Positions 17,068 through 27,249 are shown, counted from the first letter of the stretch. The stretch: DNA of 52,838 bases from an uncultured Saprospiraceae bacterium (GCA_937961455.1 CALGNN010000096.1:1-52838), one strand, 5' to 3'. Notes: a model not told the origin generated them from the sequence alone. Numbers and translations: made by a program.

Positions 17068-18501
17068 TTATTTAGAAAGTGTAGTACAAATCGCTTCAAT
17101 TTTATCCAACTTCAGGACATGCAAATTTTTATATTCCCCTAGATATTCAGGCTTCAAGTCACAAAAACTATTTTTATTAGAAATGTTCTTTATTGCCTTT
17201 TTACAATTGCCTACTAAATTATGTTTGCATTCCCAGACATTCTTAACTCCTAGCTGGTATGCAGTTGCTCCAGACAATTTATCATAGAATTGATCAACAC
17301 CTTTGAGTCTATTATTTTGTGATTTAGGACTATCAAAAATTAAAATTACATCCTCTTCATTGAAATCATTTTCAGGAATATATTTTAAAATAGTTTCTTT
17401 TGAGATTAATATTTGGGCTTGTTGCTTTCTTATTGCCTCCTTTGATTTAATCAAATTTGAAGCGCTGATCAATACCATAAATAAAAGAACAAATAATCTC
17501 CTTTTGCCACCACCTACAGAAGAGATTGCGGCTGAAACGAAAAATAGTGACCAAACAGCCAAGCCAGTTCTTGAAAAATAATTGTTATTAGAAAGAATAA
17601 GCGCAGCAGCTAGACCAAGTGCCGGCAAAGCCGCAAGTCCAATGACAAATCGCTCTTTTTTAATATTTGTAAAGAGACCACACAGTATTATTCCAAGACA
17701 TCCAACATAAGAAAATACTTGAATAAGTAAATTTTTATTTTTCCCTAAACTAAAAACAATTTGAGAAGTTATCATTTTTGTTTTAGCTATTAAGTCTGAA
17801 AAATGACTTTCTGAATTTGAAATAAGTGTTCGATAACTTTCAGTTGAAACAATAAATTTTGAATAAATTCCGTAATGGACCGCTTGCCAAGAAATATACC
17901 CAATAATAAATCCACAAACCCAAAGGCCTAGTTCTCTCAAAAGACCTTTAATTGTGATATTAGCGTGTATATATGACTTGATTACAAAGGGTAAAAAACT
18001 TACGAAATAATGCGACTCATAAGATCCAAAAAGTATAATGCCTGCTGTTGAATAGAGCAATATTCTATACCCAAGTTTATCCACTTTATGTAACCCAAAC
18101 AAAAACAAAGCAGTAAGAATATTAACAGGAGCACTACCACCTGCATAGCCCACAAAAGAAAGAATAGGAGGAGATGCTATCCAAAAAAATAGTAGAATGA
18201 ATAAAAAAACTAAGTCTATTTTTTTTATCAAGGGAAATAAAATAGCACATCCTAAGAGTCCAAAGCTTATTCCATCTAATAACAAACCAATTACAGGAGT
18301 GACATTATGTTTGTAGTCATAAAATATAAAATTAGTCCATCGACCAACATTTTTAAGTTTTACTAAAGGATTTTGAATGAAGGTCCAAGCGTCATTTGCT
18401 AAAGGAATTACATTGGTGTTACTTAGAATAAACCCATAGATAAAAATACTCGATACTATAGTAATAGATAAGCAAGTTATTTGAACCCTGTATTTTCTCA
18501 T
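17068..18501 (-). CDS. Polytopic membrane protein, possible GtrII-like glucosyltransferase
   Basis: The 477-residue protein has roughly ten to twelve hydrophobic helices across its N-terminal 385 residues and a soluble C-terminal tail (about 390-477) with four cysteines. The first extracytoplasmic loop carries a short acidic/aromatic stretch (NDAWTF) and a GRWTNFIFYDY segment, reminiscent of GtrII/GT-C glucosyltransferases that decorate surface polysaccharides, but no diagnostic motif was established. It stands alone between two terminator-like structures. A lipid-linked-sugar transferase is the leading guess; an unknown transporter cannot be excluded. Confidence 0.6.
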   Translation of the reverse strand: MRKYRVQITCLSITIVSSIFIYGFILSNTNVIPLANDAWTFIQNPLVKLKNVGRWTNFIFYDYKHNVTPVIGLLLDGISFGLLGCAILFPLIKKIDLVFLFILLFFWIASPPILSFVGYAGGSAPVNILTALFLFGLHKVDKLGYRILLYSTAGIILFGSYESHYFVSFLPFVIKSYIHANITIKGLLRELGLWVCGFIIGYISWQAVHYGIYSKFIVSTESYRTLISNSESHFSDLIAKTKMITSQIVFSLGKNKNLLIQVFSYVGCLGIILCGLFTNIKKERFVIGLAALPALGLAAALILSNNNYFSRTGLAVWSLFFVSAAISSVGGGKRRLFVLLFMVLISASNLIKSKEAIRKQQAQILISKETILKYIPENDFNEEDVILIFDSPKSQNNRLKGVDQFYDKLSGATAYQLGVKNVWECKHNLVGNCKKAIKNISNKNSFCDLKPEYLGEYKNLHVLKLDKIEAICTTLSK

Positions 18502-18590
18502 TTTATTCCAAAGGAAGAGGACCTATTAATAAGACCAATGTACACAAAGACTCAAAGAATTTATACTTTGTTCAAATCAATACTTGAAAC

Positions 18591-18630
18591 AATTTTCTGG
18601 AATGATTATATATCATCCTAGAAGAAAATT
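18591..18630 (-). terminator. Bulged stem-loop at the 3' end of the subtilase gene
   Basis: AATTTTCT (18591-18598) pairs with AGAAAATT (18623-18630), and inside it GGAATGAT pairs with ATCATCC with one bulged base; the loop is 5 nt. It lies 30 nt beyond the leftward subtilase stop. No T-run follows, so a terminator role is possible but unproven. Confidence 0.35.
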
Positions 18631-18660
18631 ATAAACAGTAAATTATTCACTTAACAATAT

Positions 18661-21348
18661 TTATTGACTCCCATCTCCTTCTTCAGTTTCATCCTCATCA
18701 ACACTTACCGCGCCACAACCAGCTACAATAGCAAGAAAATCTGATCCAGCCTCCACAGTAAAACCACTATTTAGTTGAACATATGTTGAGGCATTATAGG
18801 TAACATTCGCGCCTAATTCTACAACAGCATCTGAAGCTATATAAGTTGTAGACTCGATGAGTAAGGTTGTCCCATTTACATAGTTACCTGTCTCATTAAC
18901 ATCCGTGTCACAAGCTACCGGGTCAATTATTTGAACCGTATAATCTTCAACTTCTCCATAAGTAAATGATTCACATGAATTAGGTATCGAATTATATTTC
19001 ATAGAAATTCTCATTCTAACATTGCCTGGTGAGGCTGTTGCTGGTATATTTATATTTCCAGATACTGCAGTTGTATTCGTGCCTCCAGCATCATAGACTA
19101 ATTCACCAGCATCATCAAAACTTCCATTATTATTAAAGTCAATCCAAATCACGAAATACTCTCCATAGGTTGTTCCTGAATATCCTTGTGTGAGTGTAAA
19201 AGGATAGTTCTGCCCCAATTCCATATCATAAATAATTGAAGAGTAATCACCATAACCTCCATCAGATCCCGTAGTATTCAAATTACCATCAATTTCAACA
19301 CTTTCAATCCATTCTTCCGAAGCATCATTTCCATTTGAATTACAATAAGTTACATCTTGGGTATCAAAAATATATGTCGATGAAGCTGTTCCAGCTCCAC
19401 AATTATTGGAAGGTGTAACTCTCCAATAGTACGTCGTATTAACATTCAAGCCACCAGTAGGTGCATAAGTTGTGGCGGCTGTATTTGCTGAATTAAAAAT
19501 ATTACTAAAGGCTGCATCAGTTGCTATTTCAATTAAATAGCTCATTGCATCAGCAGATGGAGACCAAGTGAAATTTGTAGTTATTGGAACATCCATTGAA
19601 GCATCAGCAGGGCTCGTTAAACTAACCGCGGCTGGAACTCCATCTTGTATGATTAAAGTTAAGTCCAAGTCTTTAGAATCTCCCGAAGCAACTGTCCCTG
19701 TAATGGTGATAAAATAACTTCCTGCTGCTTGACTCCCGGTATTGGATACTGTCAAAGTGGTAGAATTTCCAGGAATTACATTTGCCGAACCTAGGCTTGT
19801 TGTAATACTACCTGCATTTGTTACTAGACTGAGAGTTACAGGATCAGTAAACCCTAGCAGTGAGTTAACTTCAATCTCATAGACAGCATCATTAGGTGCA
19901 CAAATTTCTTGAATTGGAGCTGGGCTTGTCAAAGTAAAATCTGCAATACACTCTCCATTAACTCCAGGATTTAATTCAAGAAGGCTATTATAAACATTTA
20001 ATCTTCCACCTGAAACTGTGATTCCAGCTAAATCTGAGATCGGGTCTGTGCCATCCATTAGCGCAGTTTTAAGCGCTAATGCATATGTACCAGGATCATT
20101 TTTATAATTACTAATAAAGTCATCACAAGCACCTGCTAATAAAAGTGCAACAGCTCCAGCAACATGTGGTGTCGCCATAGAGGTTCCTGTATTATTCCCA
20201 TAGCTATTTCCAGGCAATGTAGATAGTACGCCTGTACCTGGTGCACCTAAATCAATATTTACTGCACCAAATGCTGCTCCTCCATTTATATTATCTGTAC
20301 TTGTTGTATTTGTAACCGCAATCATATAAGGACTTGGACAGGCGGTAGGAACATCTCCAACTACATCAACATTTACATTGTTATTGGCAGTAGCTCCTGC
20401 ACTCAATACTCCTTGAGCACCTAGATCATCGTAAATACCACACCATAGTGGGTAATCATTTGGGTTTCCATTATCAACGCCAAAGGAAGCATTGGTCGAA
20501 ACAACGAAAGCACCTTGTGTACCTCCTGAAGTGTTATAAAGTGTCCTTGCATCTAAGACATATCCATAAGCTGCAATAACAATTGATTCAACTCCAGAAG
20601 AACCCTCAATGGGCATAATTTTTACATCCCAATTTACACCTGTTACTCCCGTAGCATTATCTCCTTTCGCTCCTACCGTTCCACTTACATGCGTACCATG
20701 TGAATCATTAGAAAAGTTATCAGTATTATTAAATGGATTCCAACCATCATAATCATCTACATAGCCATTTGCATCATCATCAATTCCATTGTTAGGAATT
20801 TCCGCTGTATTTTTCCAAAGGTTGTCTACCAAATCAACATGATTAAGATCTATCCCTCCATCTATAACTGCAACAACGATTTCGTCACCCTGAGTAGTCA
20901 TTCCACCAGTAGTAATATCCCAAGCTTCTGGGGCATCAATATCAGCATCATTTGAACCACCAGTTTGACCTGTATTGTTTAATGACCATTGAGAATTGTA
21001 TTGAGGATCATCAGGTGTGGTTACCCTTGTAGTAATGTCTTTATGGTTGAACTGGGCTACGATAATATCCTTATGATTCCTTACTTGAGATAGTATTGCT
21101 ACTTGGTCATGGTTTCTAAAATTATATTGTAGTAACCAAATATTAGCAGTTCTTGATAAACATTGAGCGGCTCTAAATTTAAGATCTGAATTTTGAGCAC
21201 TTGCAAAATCATCTATGAATTCGTCTACATTGAGTTCCTTTTGCAATTTAACTATGATGTCACCATCAACAATCTCATGTTGTTGTTGGGAAAAAAGCAT
21301 ACTAAAGGAGCACAAAAACAAAAACGTTAGTGAAATGATCGACTTCAT
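18661..21348 (-). CDS. Secreted multidomain S8 subtilisin-like protease
   Basis: This 895-residue protein has a signal peptide (1-20), an I9-like propeptide region (to about 110), and an S8 catalytic domain (about 115-410) with D163 in AVIDGGID, H217 in HGTHVSG, oxyanion N286, and S390 in GTSMATPHVAG. Next come an Ig-like beta domain (about 470-575), a fibronectin-like domain (about 580-665), a GEVED domain (about 670-815, ending in the GEVEDYTV signature), and a 3-coathanger-stack module (about 820-875). The Gly-Cys pair that normally ends the last module is followed here by an unusual acidic tail of about 20 residues. It is probably exported and attached to or released from the cell surface. 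No T9SS type A domain is visible. It is monocistronic. Confidence 0.92.
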   Translation of the reverse strand: MKSIISLTFLFLCSFSMLFSQQQHEIVDGDIIVKLQKELNVDEFIDDFASAQNSDLKFRAAQCLSRTANIWLLQYNFRNHDQVAILSQVRNHKDIIVAQFNHKDITTRVTTPDDPQYNSQWSLNNTGQTGGSNDADIDAPEAWDITTGGMTTQGDEIVVAVIDGGIDLNHVDLVDNLWKNTAEIPNNGIDDDANGYVDDYDGWNPFNNTDNFSNDSHGTHVSGTVGAKGDNATGVTGVNWDVKIMPIEGSSGVESIVIAAYGYVLDARTLYNTSGGTQGAFVVSTNASFGVDNGNPNDYPLWCGIYDDLGAQGVLSAGATANNNVNVDVVGDVPTACPSPYMIAVTNTTSTDNINGGAAFGAVNIDLGAPGTGVLSTLPGNSYGNNTGTSMATPHVAGAVALLLAGACDDFISNYKNDPGTYALALKTALMDGTDPISDLAGITVSGGRLNVYNSLLELNPGVNGECIADFTLTSPAPIQEICAPNDAVYEIEVNSLLGFTDPVTLSLVTNAGSITTSLGSANVIPGNSTTLTVSNTGSQAAGSYFITITGTVASGDSKDLDLTLIIQDGVPAAVSLTSPADASMDVPITTNFTWSPSADAMSYLIEIATDAAFSNIFNSANTAATTYAPTGGLNVNTTYYWRVTPSNNCGAGTASSTYIFDTQDVTYCNSNGNDASEEWIESVEIDGNLNTTGSDGGYGDYSSIIYDMELGQNYPFTLTQGYSGTTYGEYFVIWIDFNNNGSFDDAGELVYDAGGTNTTAVSGNINIPATASPGNVRMRISMKYNSIPNSCESFTYGEVEDYTVQIIDPVACDTDVNETGNYVNGTTLLIESTTYIASDAVVELGANVTYNASTYVQLNSGFTVEAGSDFLAIVAGCGAVSVDEDETEEGDGSQ

Positions 21349-21517
21349 GAATAGAAATATTTAAATATGAAAATGTTTAAGTTTTTGAAATTAATCAATT
21401 TTATCTGGACTTAAAGACTTAAGGCAGAGATATGTATTAAAATTAGCACTATTGGCTTAGCAGTATTGGCAGCAATAAGAGTGAAAAATTCTTTTTTATA
21501 TTCAATTCGATTTTAAC

Positions 21518-21548
21518 TTGATTTATTCAAATAATACATTTAGGTTTG
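21518..21548 (+). promoter_or_regulatory. Promoter of the his operon
   Basis: TTG at 21518-21520 and TAGGTTTG at 21541-21548, 20 nt apart, match the Bacteroidota -33/-7 consensus exactly. The start of transcription should lie near 21552-21553, only a few bases before the leader-peptide ATG at 21556. Nothing else was recognised in 21349-21517, apart from two TATTGGC copies 14 bp apart near 21450. Confidence 0.75.
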
Positions 21549-21555
21549 TGGTCAC

Positions 21556-21609
21556 ATGAAAATAAATCAATTACATCATCATCATTTACTTAATCGACTT
21601 CGGGCGTAA
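21556..21609 (+). CDS. hisL: his operon leader peptide with four consecutive His codons
   Basis: A 17-codon ORF, ATG to TAA, encodes MKINQLHHHHLLNRLRA. Four CAT codons run without interruption at 21574-21585. Four consecutive His in a 17-residue peptide upstream of hisG, with a promoter in front and an intrinsic terminator behind, is the classical arrangement for ribosome-mediated attenuation: histidyl-tRNA shortage stalls the ribosome on the His codons and prevents termination. Three to four bases are predicted between transcription start and ATG, so the mRNA is nearly leaderless and lacks a Shine-Dalgarno, as is common in this phylum. The peptide itself needs no function. Confidence 0.85.
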   Translation: MKINQLHHHHLLNRLRA

Positions 21610-21630
21610 GGGTAATTGATATATGTAATT
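21566..21630 (+). promoter_or_regulatory. Candidate alternative RNA hairpins over the His codons
   Basis: ATCAATTAC (21566-21574) can pair with GTAATTGAT (21612-21620, 9 bp), while the overlapping AATTACAT (21569-21576) can instead pair with ATGTAATT (21623-21630, 8 bp). Inside lies a small CUUCGG tetraloop hairpin (21595-21606) over the last leader codons. Both large pairings include the first His codon, so ribosome position would decide which forms. I did not find a strong antiterminator that pairs with the terminator's first arm. Confidence 0.5.
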
Positions 21631-21640
21631 TGACATAAAA

Positions 21641-21674
21641 AACCTCGTCTGGACAATCAGACGAGGTTTTTTTT
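21641..21674 (+). terminator. Attenuator terminator of the his operon
   Basis: AACCTCGTCTG (21641-21651) pairs perfectly with CAGACGAGGTT (21658-21668) over a 6-nt loop, and the second arm runs into eight T (21667-21674). An A-run before the first arm can extend the stem. It lies 35 nt before hisG, after the leader peptide, so it can only serve as a regulated terminator for the operon. Confidence 0.92.
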
Positions 21675-21708
21675 ATACCTATTGATTGCTCAGATGTAAA
21701 AAACAAAC

Positions 21709-22566
21709 ATGAGTAATCTAAAATTAGCCATTCAAAAAAGTGGAAGACTTCACCAAGAGTCTTTAAGCTTATTAAAAGATTGTGGAATCACAATTGACAA
21801 CGGGAAAGATCAATTAAAAATCAATGTCCCTAATTTTCCTTTAGAAATTCTTTACCTAAGAAATTCCGATATCCCTCAGTATGTCTATGATGGTACAGTT
21901 GATATAGCTATTATAGGATCAAATACCATCGAAGAAAAAGCAAAAGAACTTAGAATTGTAGAAAACTTAGGCTTTGCAAAATGTCGTCTTTCACTAGCGG
22001 TTCCAAAAAATGAGCAAGTTCAAGACCTATCATACTTTCAGAATAAAAAAATTGCGACTTCTTATCCCAATACCCTTAAATCCTTTTTAGAAAAGAATCA
22101 CATCAAAGCAGAAATCCACACCATTTCAGGCTCTGTTGAAATTGCACCTAATATTGGTCTAGCAGATGGTATTTGTGATTTGGTTAGTTCTGGAAGCACC
22201 TTATTTAAAAATGGATTAGTAGAGACTTCAATTGTACTTGAGTCAGAGGCCGTATTAGCTAGTACTGTAAAACTCTCTATTCAAAAACAAGAGATCCTTG
22301 ACAAATTACTATTCAGAATAAGAGCATTACTCAGAGCAAGAAAGCAAAAGTATATTTTAATGAATGTGCCAAATGATAAAATTCCTGATATCACCAAAAT
22401 ACTTCCTGTATTAAAAAGTCCAACCATCATGCCTTTAGCTCAAGAAGGATGGAGTTCGCTTCACTCAGTGATCGAAGAAAACAAATTTTGGCGTGTGATA
22501 GATGATCTAAAAGAAGCGGGAGCGGAAGGAATATTAATTATACCTATCAATAAAATGGTTTTATAA
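21709..22566 (+). CDS. hisG: ATP phosphoribosyltransferase
   Basis: The 285-residue cytoplasmic enzyme catalyses the first step of histidine synthesis, joining PRPP and ATP. It starts with the typical LKLAIQKSGRL and shows the periplasmic-binding-like core (DVAIIGSNTI-type segment VDIAIIGSNTIEE and the PRPP loop near EIAPNIGLADGICDLVSSGSTL, about 142-165). At 285 residues it is the long form, with a C-terminal ACT-like regulatory domain (about 210-285), so it should be inhibited by histidine and not need HisZ. It follows the attenuator by 35 nt and its TAA overlaps the hisD ATG by one base. Confidence 0.96.
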   Translation: MSNLKLAIQKSGRLHQESLSLLKDCGITIDNGKDQLKINVPNFPLEILYLRNSDIPQYVYDGTVDIAIIGSNTIEEKAKELRIVENLGFAKCRLSLAVPKNEQVQDLSYFQNKKIATSYPNTLKSFLEKNHIKAEIHTISGSVEIAPNIGLADGICDLVSSGSTLFKNGLVETSIVLESEAVLASTVKLSIQKQEILDKLLFRIRALLRARKQKYILMNVPNDKIPDITKILPVLKSPTIMPLAQEGWSSLHSVIEENKFWRVIDDLKEAGAEGILIIPINKMVL

Positions 22567-23855
22567 TGCAAACATATGTGAGTCCTAGCAAAAGTGAATG
22601 GATTGGATTGTGCCGACGATATTTTCCCAATCCACAAGAATTAGAAACCATAGTTAATGCTATCATTAATGAAGTCAAAGCTAATGGAGATCAGGCTTTA
22701 TTTAAGCTTACTAAAAAATATGATAAAGTTGATCTATTGGAGTTTAAAGTACCTACCGACTCTATTGAGAAATTAACATCTTCAATTCCAGCATCTCTAA
22801 AGGAGAGTATTGCAATAGCTAAATACAATATTGAAAAGTTTCACAATTGCTCCATCCCTGATGAACGAAAGATTGAAACAACGAAAGGTGTTTTCTGCTG
22901 GTCTAAAAGAGTTCCTATTGAGAAAGTTGGCCTTTATATTCCTGGAGGCACAGCGCCTCTTTTTTCAAGCATATTAATGCTGGGCATTCCAGCTATGATT
23001 GCTGGATGTAAAGAAATCATTTTATGCAGTCCTCCGAATAAGGAGGGCTTGCTCTCCCCTGTCGTTTTATATACAGCTCGATTATTAGGAATAGAAAATA
23101 TCTATGCCTTAGGTGGAGCACAAGCTATAGCTGCTATGGCATATGGAACTGAAAGCGTTCCTTCGGTAGATAAAATATTTGGACCTGGAAATTCTTTTGT
23201 AACGAAAGCAAAAGAACTTGTATCTAAATCTACAGTTGCTATTGACATGCCCGCAGGACCTTCAGAGGTCTTGATTATTGCTGATGAATCAGCTGATCCT
23301 GAATTTTTAGCAGCAGATCTTTTAGCTCAGGCTGAACACGGACCTGATAGTCAAGTAATGATTGTCAGCAATTCAATGGACATTTTACAGAAGACACAAT
23401 TAGCTATAGCAACACAGATTAAAAACTTACCCAGAAAGAATATAGCCGAGCAAGCATTGTCACATAGTAGATCTATTTACTTTAAGAATATTAATCGTTG
23501 CTTCGAATTTAGCAATGAGTATGCGCCTGAACACTTGATTCTTTCACTCCACAATGCATTATCGCATATTGATAAAATAACGAATGCAGGTTCCGTTTTC
23601 CTAGGAAAATACAGTTGTGAAAGCGCTGGAGATTATGCCTCTGGAACCAATCACACTTTACCCACTAATGCCAATGCAAAAGCCTATAGCGGAGTATCTG
23701 TTGAGTCATTCCAAAAGAAAATAACTTTTCAACGTATTACAAAAGAAGGACTTCAAAAACTTGGCCCTCATATTGAAATATTAGCAGATGCAGAAGGACT
23801 ACAGGCTCATAAAAATGCTGTTTCTATCAGACTCAAAAAAATTAAAAATGTTTGA
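22566..23855 (+). CDS. hisD: Histidinol dehydrogenase
   Basis: The 429-residue zinc enzyme converts L-histidinol to L-histidine in two NAD-dependent oxidations. It keeps the zinc ligands Q255 and H258 in [12 protein letters not shown]356 and H416, the catalytic E322/H323 in APEHL, H363 in TNHTLPT, and the nucleotide-binding PGGTAPL stretch. Numbering closely follows the Escherichia coli enzyme. It begins by a one-base overlap with hisG and overlaps hisC by 8 nt. Confidence 0.97.
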   Translation: MQTYVSPSKSEWIGLCRRYFPNPQELETIVNAIINEVKANGDQALFKLTKKYDKVDLLEFKVPTDSIEKLTSSIPASLKESIAIAKYNIEKFHNCSIPDERKIETTKGVFCWSKRVPIEKVGLYIPGGTAPLFSSILMLGIPAMIAGCKEIILCSPPNKEGLLSPVVLYTARLLGIENIYALGGAQAIAAMAYGTESVPSVDKIFGPGNSFVTKAKELVSKSTVAIDMPAGPSEVLIIADESADPEFLAADLLAQAEHGPDSQVMIVSNSMDILQKTQLAIATQIKNLPRKNIAEQALSHSRSIYFKNINRCFEFSNEYAPEHLILSLHNALSHIDKITNAGSVFLGKYSCESAGDYASGTNHTLPTNANAKAYSGVSVESFQKKITFQRITKEGLQKLGPHIEILADAEGLQAHKNAVSIRLKKIKNV

Positions 23856-24876
23856 TTTAAATAAAATTACAAGAGCTCACATTAAAGATATTGAGGCTTA
23901 CTCAAGTGCGCGGAAAGAGTACGAAGGCGATCAAGGTATTTTTTTAGATGCAAATGAAAATCCTTTTGGTCAATTAAATAGATACCCTGATCCAAACCAG
24001 AAAGGATTAAAGCAAGTACTTTCTAAGCAAAAAGGGATATCTGAGGAACAAATTTTTATAGGAAACGGAAGTGATGAGATCATCGACTTGGCTTATAGAA
24101 TATTCTGCACTCCATCTGAAGATGCAGCTTTATCTTTTAGTCCAAGCTTTGGCATGTATGAAGTCAGTTCAAGATTTAATGATGTAAGATTTATTAAAAT
24201 CCCCCTTGATGAACAATTCAATATAAATTTCCAAACTATAAAAGAAAGCCTAGAAAACCCTAAACTAAAATTGGTATTTATTTGCTCGCCTAACAATCCA
24301 ACGGGGAATTGCTTAGATGCAAATGAGATCCTTAAAATTCTTCAGTCTTTTCAGGGGATTGTATTCATTGATGAGGCATACATAGATTTTAGTAATGAGT
24401 CTTCTTGGCTTGAGAAACTAGATCAATTCCCCAATCTGATAGTTTCTCAAACCATGAGTAAGGCATGGGGTTTAGCAGCGGCCAGGATTGGTATTGGATA
24501 CAGCTCAAAGGAAATCATAGCGCTTTTCAACAAGGTAAAAGCGCCATATAACTTGAGTCAATTAAATCAAGATGCGGCCATAAAAGCATTAAATGATCCA
24601 TCTAGTTTTCGGCAAAATTTAAACAAAATAAAATTAGAAAGGAGCCGACTGACAGAAGAATTAATGAACATAAAGATTATTAAAAAAATATACCCAAGCC
24701 AGAGTAATTTCTTACTAGTGAAAGTAGATCAAGCAACAAAAATCTATCAGGCACTTTGTGATAAAAAAATCATCATACGAAATCGAAATACCTTAATTAA
24801 AGATCACTTAAGAATTAGTATTGGGACGAAATCAGAAAATAATGCATTGTTAAAAGCTTTGAAAGAATTATCATGA
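23848..24876 (+). CDS. hisC: Histidinol-phosphate aminotransferase
   Basis: The ATG at 23848 is preferred over an in-frame start 60 nt upstream, which lies deep inside hisD; it gives a 342-residue class I/II aminotransferase of usual size. It uses PLP and glutamate to make histidinol phosphate from imidazole acetol phosphate. K205 in [14 protein letters not shown] binds PLP, with D175/Y178 in FIDEAYID and the SPNNPTGN segment (147-154). It overlaps hisD by 8 nt and hisB by 4 nt. Confidence 0.95.
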   Translation: MFDLNKITRAHIKDIEAYSSARKEYEGDQGIFLDANENPFGQLNRYPDPNQKGLKQVLSKQKGISEEQIFIGNGSDEIIDLAYRIFCTPSEDAALSFSPSFGMYEVSSRFNDVRFIKIPLDEQFNINFQTIKESLENPKLKLVFICSPNNPTGNCLDANEILKILQSFQGIVFIDEAYIDFSNESSWLEKLDQFPNLIVSQTMSKAWGLAAARIGIGYSSKEIIALFNKVKAPYNLSQLNQDAAIKALNDPSSFRQNLNKIKLERSRLTEELMNIKIIKKIYPSQSNFLLVKVDQATKIYQALCDKKIIIRNRNTLIKDHLRISIGTKSENNALLKALKELS

Positions 24877-25964
24877 AAAAAATACTTTTTATAGATAGAG
24901 ATGGGACCTTGGTCATTGAACCACCAGTTGATTATCAATTAGACTCCTTGGATAAATTAGAATTTTACCCAGGTGTTTTTAGATGGCTATCAAGGATTGC
25001 GGAAGAGTTAGATTATGAATTTGTGATGGTCAGCAATCAAGATGGACTTGGAACTGATTCGTTTCCAGAAGAACATTTTTGGCCAGCCCAAAATAAAATT
25101 ATTTCCGCTTTAAAAAATGAAGGCATTCACTTTACAGAAATCTTAATCGACAAAAGTTTTCCTGAGGATCATTCACCAAATAGAAAACCAGGAACGGGAA
25201 TGTTGCAAGCCTATTTATATGGAAACTATGATTTATCAAACTCTTATGTTATTGGAGACAGAGCATCTGATATGCAGTTAGCAAAAAACCTTGGAACCGG
25301 AAGTATATACATTGGTAATCAATGCGAACTAGAAACGCAGCTTTGTACAACTTCTTGGAAAGAAATTTATCGGTATTTAAAAAGCATCCCGAGGACTGGA
25401 ACAATTCAAAGAACTACTAAAGAGACTAACATAAGCATTAAACTTAATCTTGATGGAACTGGAAATTCGAAAATAGATACAGGACTAGGATTTTTTGATC
25501 ACATGTTAGAGCAAATCTCTAGACATGGAAATATGGATTTGACAATAATTGCTGAAGGCGACCTAAAGGTTGATGAGCATCATACAATAGAAGATGTCGG
25601 GCTCGCATTGGGTCAAGCATTTTCAAAAGCACTTGGCACTAAGAAAGCTTTACAAAGGTATGCCTACTTACTTCCTATGGATGATGCTTTGGCACAAGTT
25701 GCTATAGATTTTGGTGGCAGGCCTTGGTTGGTATGGGATGCCCAATTCAAAAGAGAAAAAATTGGAGATATGCCAACTGAAATGTTTCATCATTTTTTTA
25801 AGTCTTTTTCAGATACAGCTAAATGCAATTTAAATATTAAAGTAGAAGGAGAAAATGAACACCATAAGATAGAATCTATTTTCAAAGCATTTGCAAAGTG
25901 TCTTCAAAAGGCATGCTCCCTTACAGATAATTACAAAATACCTAGCACGAAAGAAACATTATGA
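24873..25964 (+). CDS. hisB: Bifunctional histidinol-phosphatase / imidazoleglycerol-phosphate dehydratase
   Basis: The 363-residue protein joins an N-terminal HAD-type histidinol-phosphatase (about 1-165; nucleophile region FIDRDGT with D8/D10, RKPGTGM, and [10 protein letters not shown]) to a C-terminal dehydratase (about 175-363; [21 protein letters not shown] and [11 protein letters not shown] metal motifs). The loop that holds the four Cys/His zinc ligands in the Escherichia coli phosphatase reads [15 protein letters not shown] here and has no cysteine, so that zinc site is absent. I recall that many Bacteroidota HisB share this, so activity is still expected. It overlaps hisC and hisH by 4 nt each. 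Confidence 0.95.
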   Translation: MKKILFIDRDGTLVIEPPVDYQLDSLDKLEFYPGVFRWLSRIAEELDYEFVMVSNQDGLGTDSFPEEHFWPAQNKIISALKNEGIHFTEILIDKSFPEDHSPNRKPGTGMLQAYLYGNYDLSNSYVIGDRASDMQLAKNLGTGSIYIGNQCELETQLCTTSWKEIYRYLKSIPRTGTIQRTTKETNISIKLNLDGTGNSKIDTGLGFFDHMLEQISRHGNMDLTIIAEGDLKVDEHHTIEDVGLALGQAFSKALGTKKALQRYAYLLPMDDALAQVAIDFGGRPWLVWDAQFKREKIGDMPTEMFHHFFKSFSDTAKCNLNIKVEGENEHHKIESIFKAFAKCLQKACSLTDNYKIPSTKETL

Positions 25965-26539
25965 TTGGAATTATTGATACAAATGCAGGCAACCAACTTT
26001 CAGTCAAAAATGCATTGAATAGACTGGGGTGTACTTGCTTAATAAGTGACGATGCAGATGCTTTAAGAAAATGTGATAAAATAATTTTCCCAGGGGTTGG
26101 TGAAGCTAAACATACAATGAGCCATATAAGAGAAAAGGCATTGGATCAATTTATTTTATCATATAAAAAACCGTTTCTCGGAATTTGTTTAGGCATGCAA
26201 ATCATGTCTAGCTATAGTGAAGAAGGCAAGACAGCTTGTCTTGGTATTTTCAAAACTGAAGCATTACACTTTCCAGAAAATGAAGTAGTGCCGCATATGG
26301 GCTGGAATAATCTTTTGAATTTTGAAGGAGATCTATTCAAAGGAATACAAAAAAAGGATGATTTTTATTTTGTCCATAGCTATTATATTCCAATTAATGA
26401 ATACAGCATTGCAAACTGTGACTACATACTGCCTTTTTGTGCTGCAATGAAAAAAGACAATTTTTATGCTACACAATTTCATCCTGAAAAGTCAGCAGAA
26501 ATTGGGGCCAAACTATTAGAAAACTTTATAAGCTTATGA
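25961..26539 (+). CDS. hisH: Imidazole glycerol phosphate synthase, glutaminase subunit
   Basis: The 192-residue class I glutamine amidotransferase supplies ammonia to HisF. The triad is C76 in LGICLGMQ, H174 and E176 in FHPEKS. The N-terminal stretch [16 protein letters not shown] and the PGVGEAK loop are typical of HisH. It works as a 1:1 complex with HisF, encoded three genes downstream of hisB in the same operon, and overlaps hisA by 4 nt. Confidence 0.96.
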   Translation: MIGIIDTNAGNQLSVKNALNRLGCTCLISDDADALRKCDKIIFPGVGEAKHTMSHIREKALDQFILSYKKPFLGICLGMQIMSSYSEEGKTACLGIFKTEALHFPENEVVPHMGWNNLLNFEGDLFKGIQKKDDFYFVHSYYIPINEYSIANCDYILPFCAAMKKDNFYATQFHPEKSAEIGAKLLENFISL

Positions 26540-27249
26540 GAATAATTCCAGCCATAGATATCATAGAGGGAAAATGTGTGAGACTTAGCCAAGGTCTGTT
26601 TGAAAGCAAAATCATTTATAATGAAGATCCTCTTGAAGTTGCTAAAATGTTTGTGGATTATGGTTTGCAATATTTACATCTTGTTGACTTAGATGGCGCA
26701 AAAAATAAACGTATAATTCATTATAAGGTTCTCGAAAGAATAGCTTCAAAAACGCCACTACAAATAGATTTTGGTGGTGGAATAGCCTCTGATGAAGATG
26801 CAAAAATTGCTTTTGAGTCTGGCGCTAAACAGATCACTGGTGGTTCTATTGCTGTACACAAAAAAGATTTATTTCTTCAATGGTTGTCTAGATATGGATC
26901 AGACAAAATCATACTAGGTGCAGATTTCAAAAACGAAAAAATTGTCATTTCAGGTTGGGAAAAAGAAACAGAAGAAAGCCTAATCAGCTTCGTCCAAAGT
27001 TATAAAAAGGAAGGCATTAAAAATGTAATAAGTACAGATGTAACTAAAGATGGAATGTTAGAAGGATCTTCATTAGAAACATACCAAGAACTTATCAATG
27101 CTACCAATCTTAATATCATAGCTAGCGGAGGAGTGGCTTCGATGGATGATTTATATCAACTTAAGGAAATTGGCTGTGAAGGAGTTATTATAGGCAAGGC
27201 TATTTATGAAAACAAAATTGATCTTAAAGAACTTTCTGAACTATGCTAA
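26536..27249 (+). CDS. hisA: ProFAR isomerase
   Basis: The 237-residue (beta/alpha)8 enzyme isomerises ProFAR to PRFAR. D8 in [14 protein letters not shown] is the catalytic base, and [12 protein letters not shown] carries the second catalytic aspartate. Phosphate-binding DFGGGIAS and IASGGVAS segments are intact in the two half-barrels. Start and stop overlap hisH (4 nt) and hisF (7 nt). Confidence 0.96.
   Translation: MRIIPAIDIIEGKCVRLSQGLFESKIIYNEDPLEVAKMFVDYGLQYLHLVDLDGAKNKRIIHYKVLERIASKTPLQIDFGGGIASDEDAKIAFESGAKQITGGSIAVHKKDLFLQWLSRYGSDKIILGADFKNEKIVISGWEKETEESLISFVQSYKKEGIKNVISTDVTKDGMLEGSSLETYQELINATNLNIIASGGVASMDDLYQLKEIGCEGVIIGKAIYENKIDLKELSELC

Noticed and set aside
21450-21472. 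Two TATTGGC copies 14 bp apart upstream of the his promoter
   Set aside because: Too short and isolated to call an operator.
21596-21668. Antiterminator pairing for the his leader
   Set aside because: Only pairs of 3-5 bases with the terminator arm were found by eye (for example CGGG with CTCG); too weak to claim without folding.
23788-23847. Upstream ATG for hisC
   Set aside because: It would overlap hisD by 68 nt and add residues not found in the family; the ATG at 23848 fits the usual 8-nt overlap.
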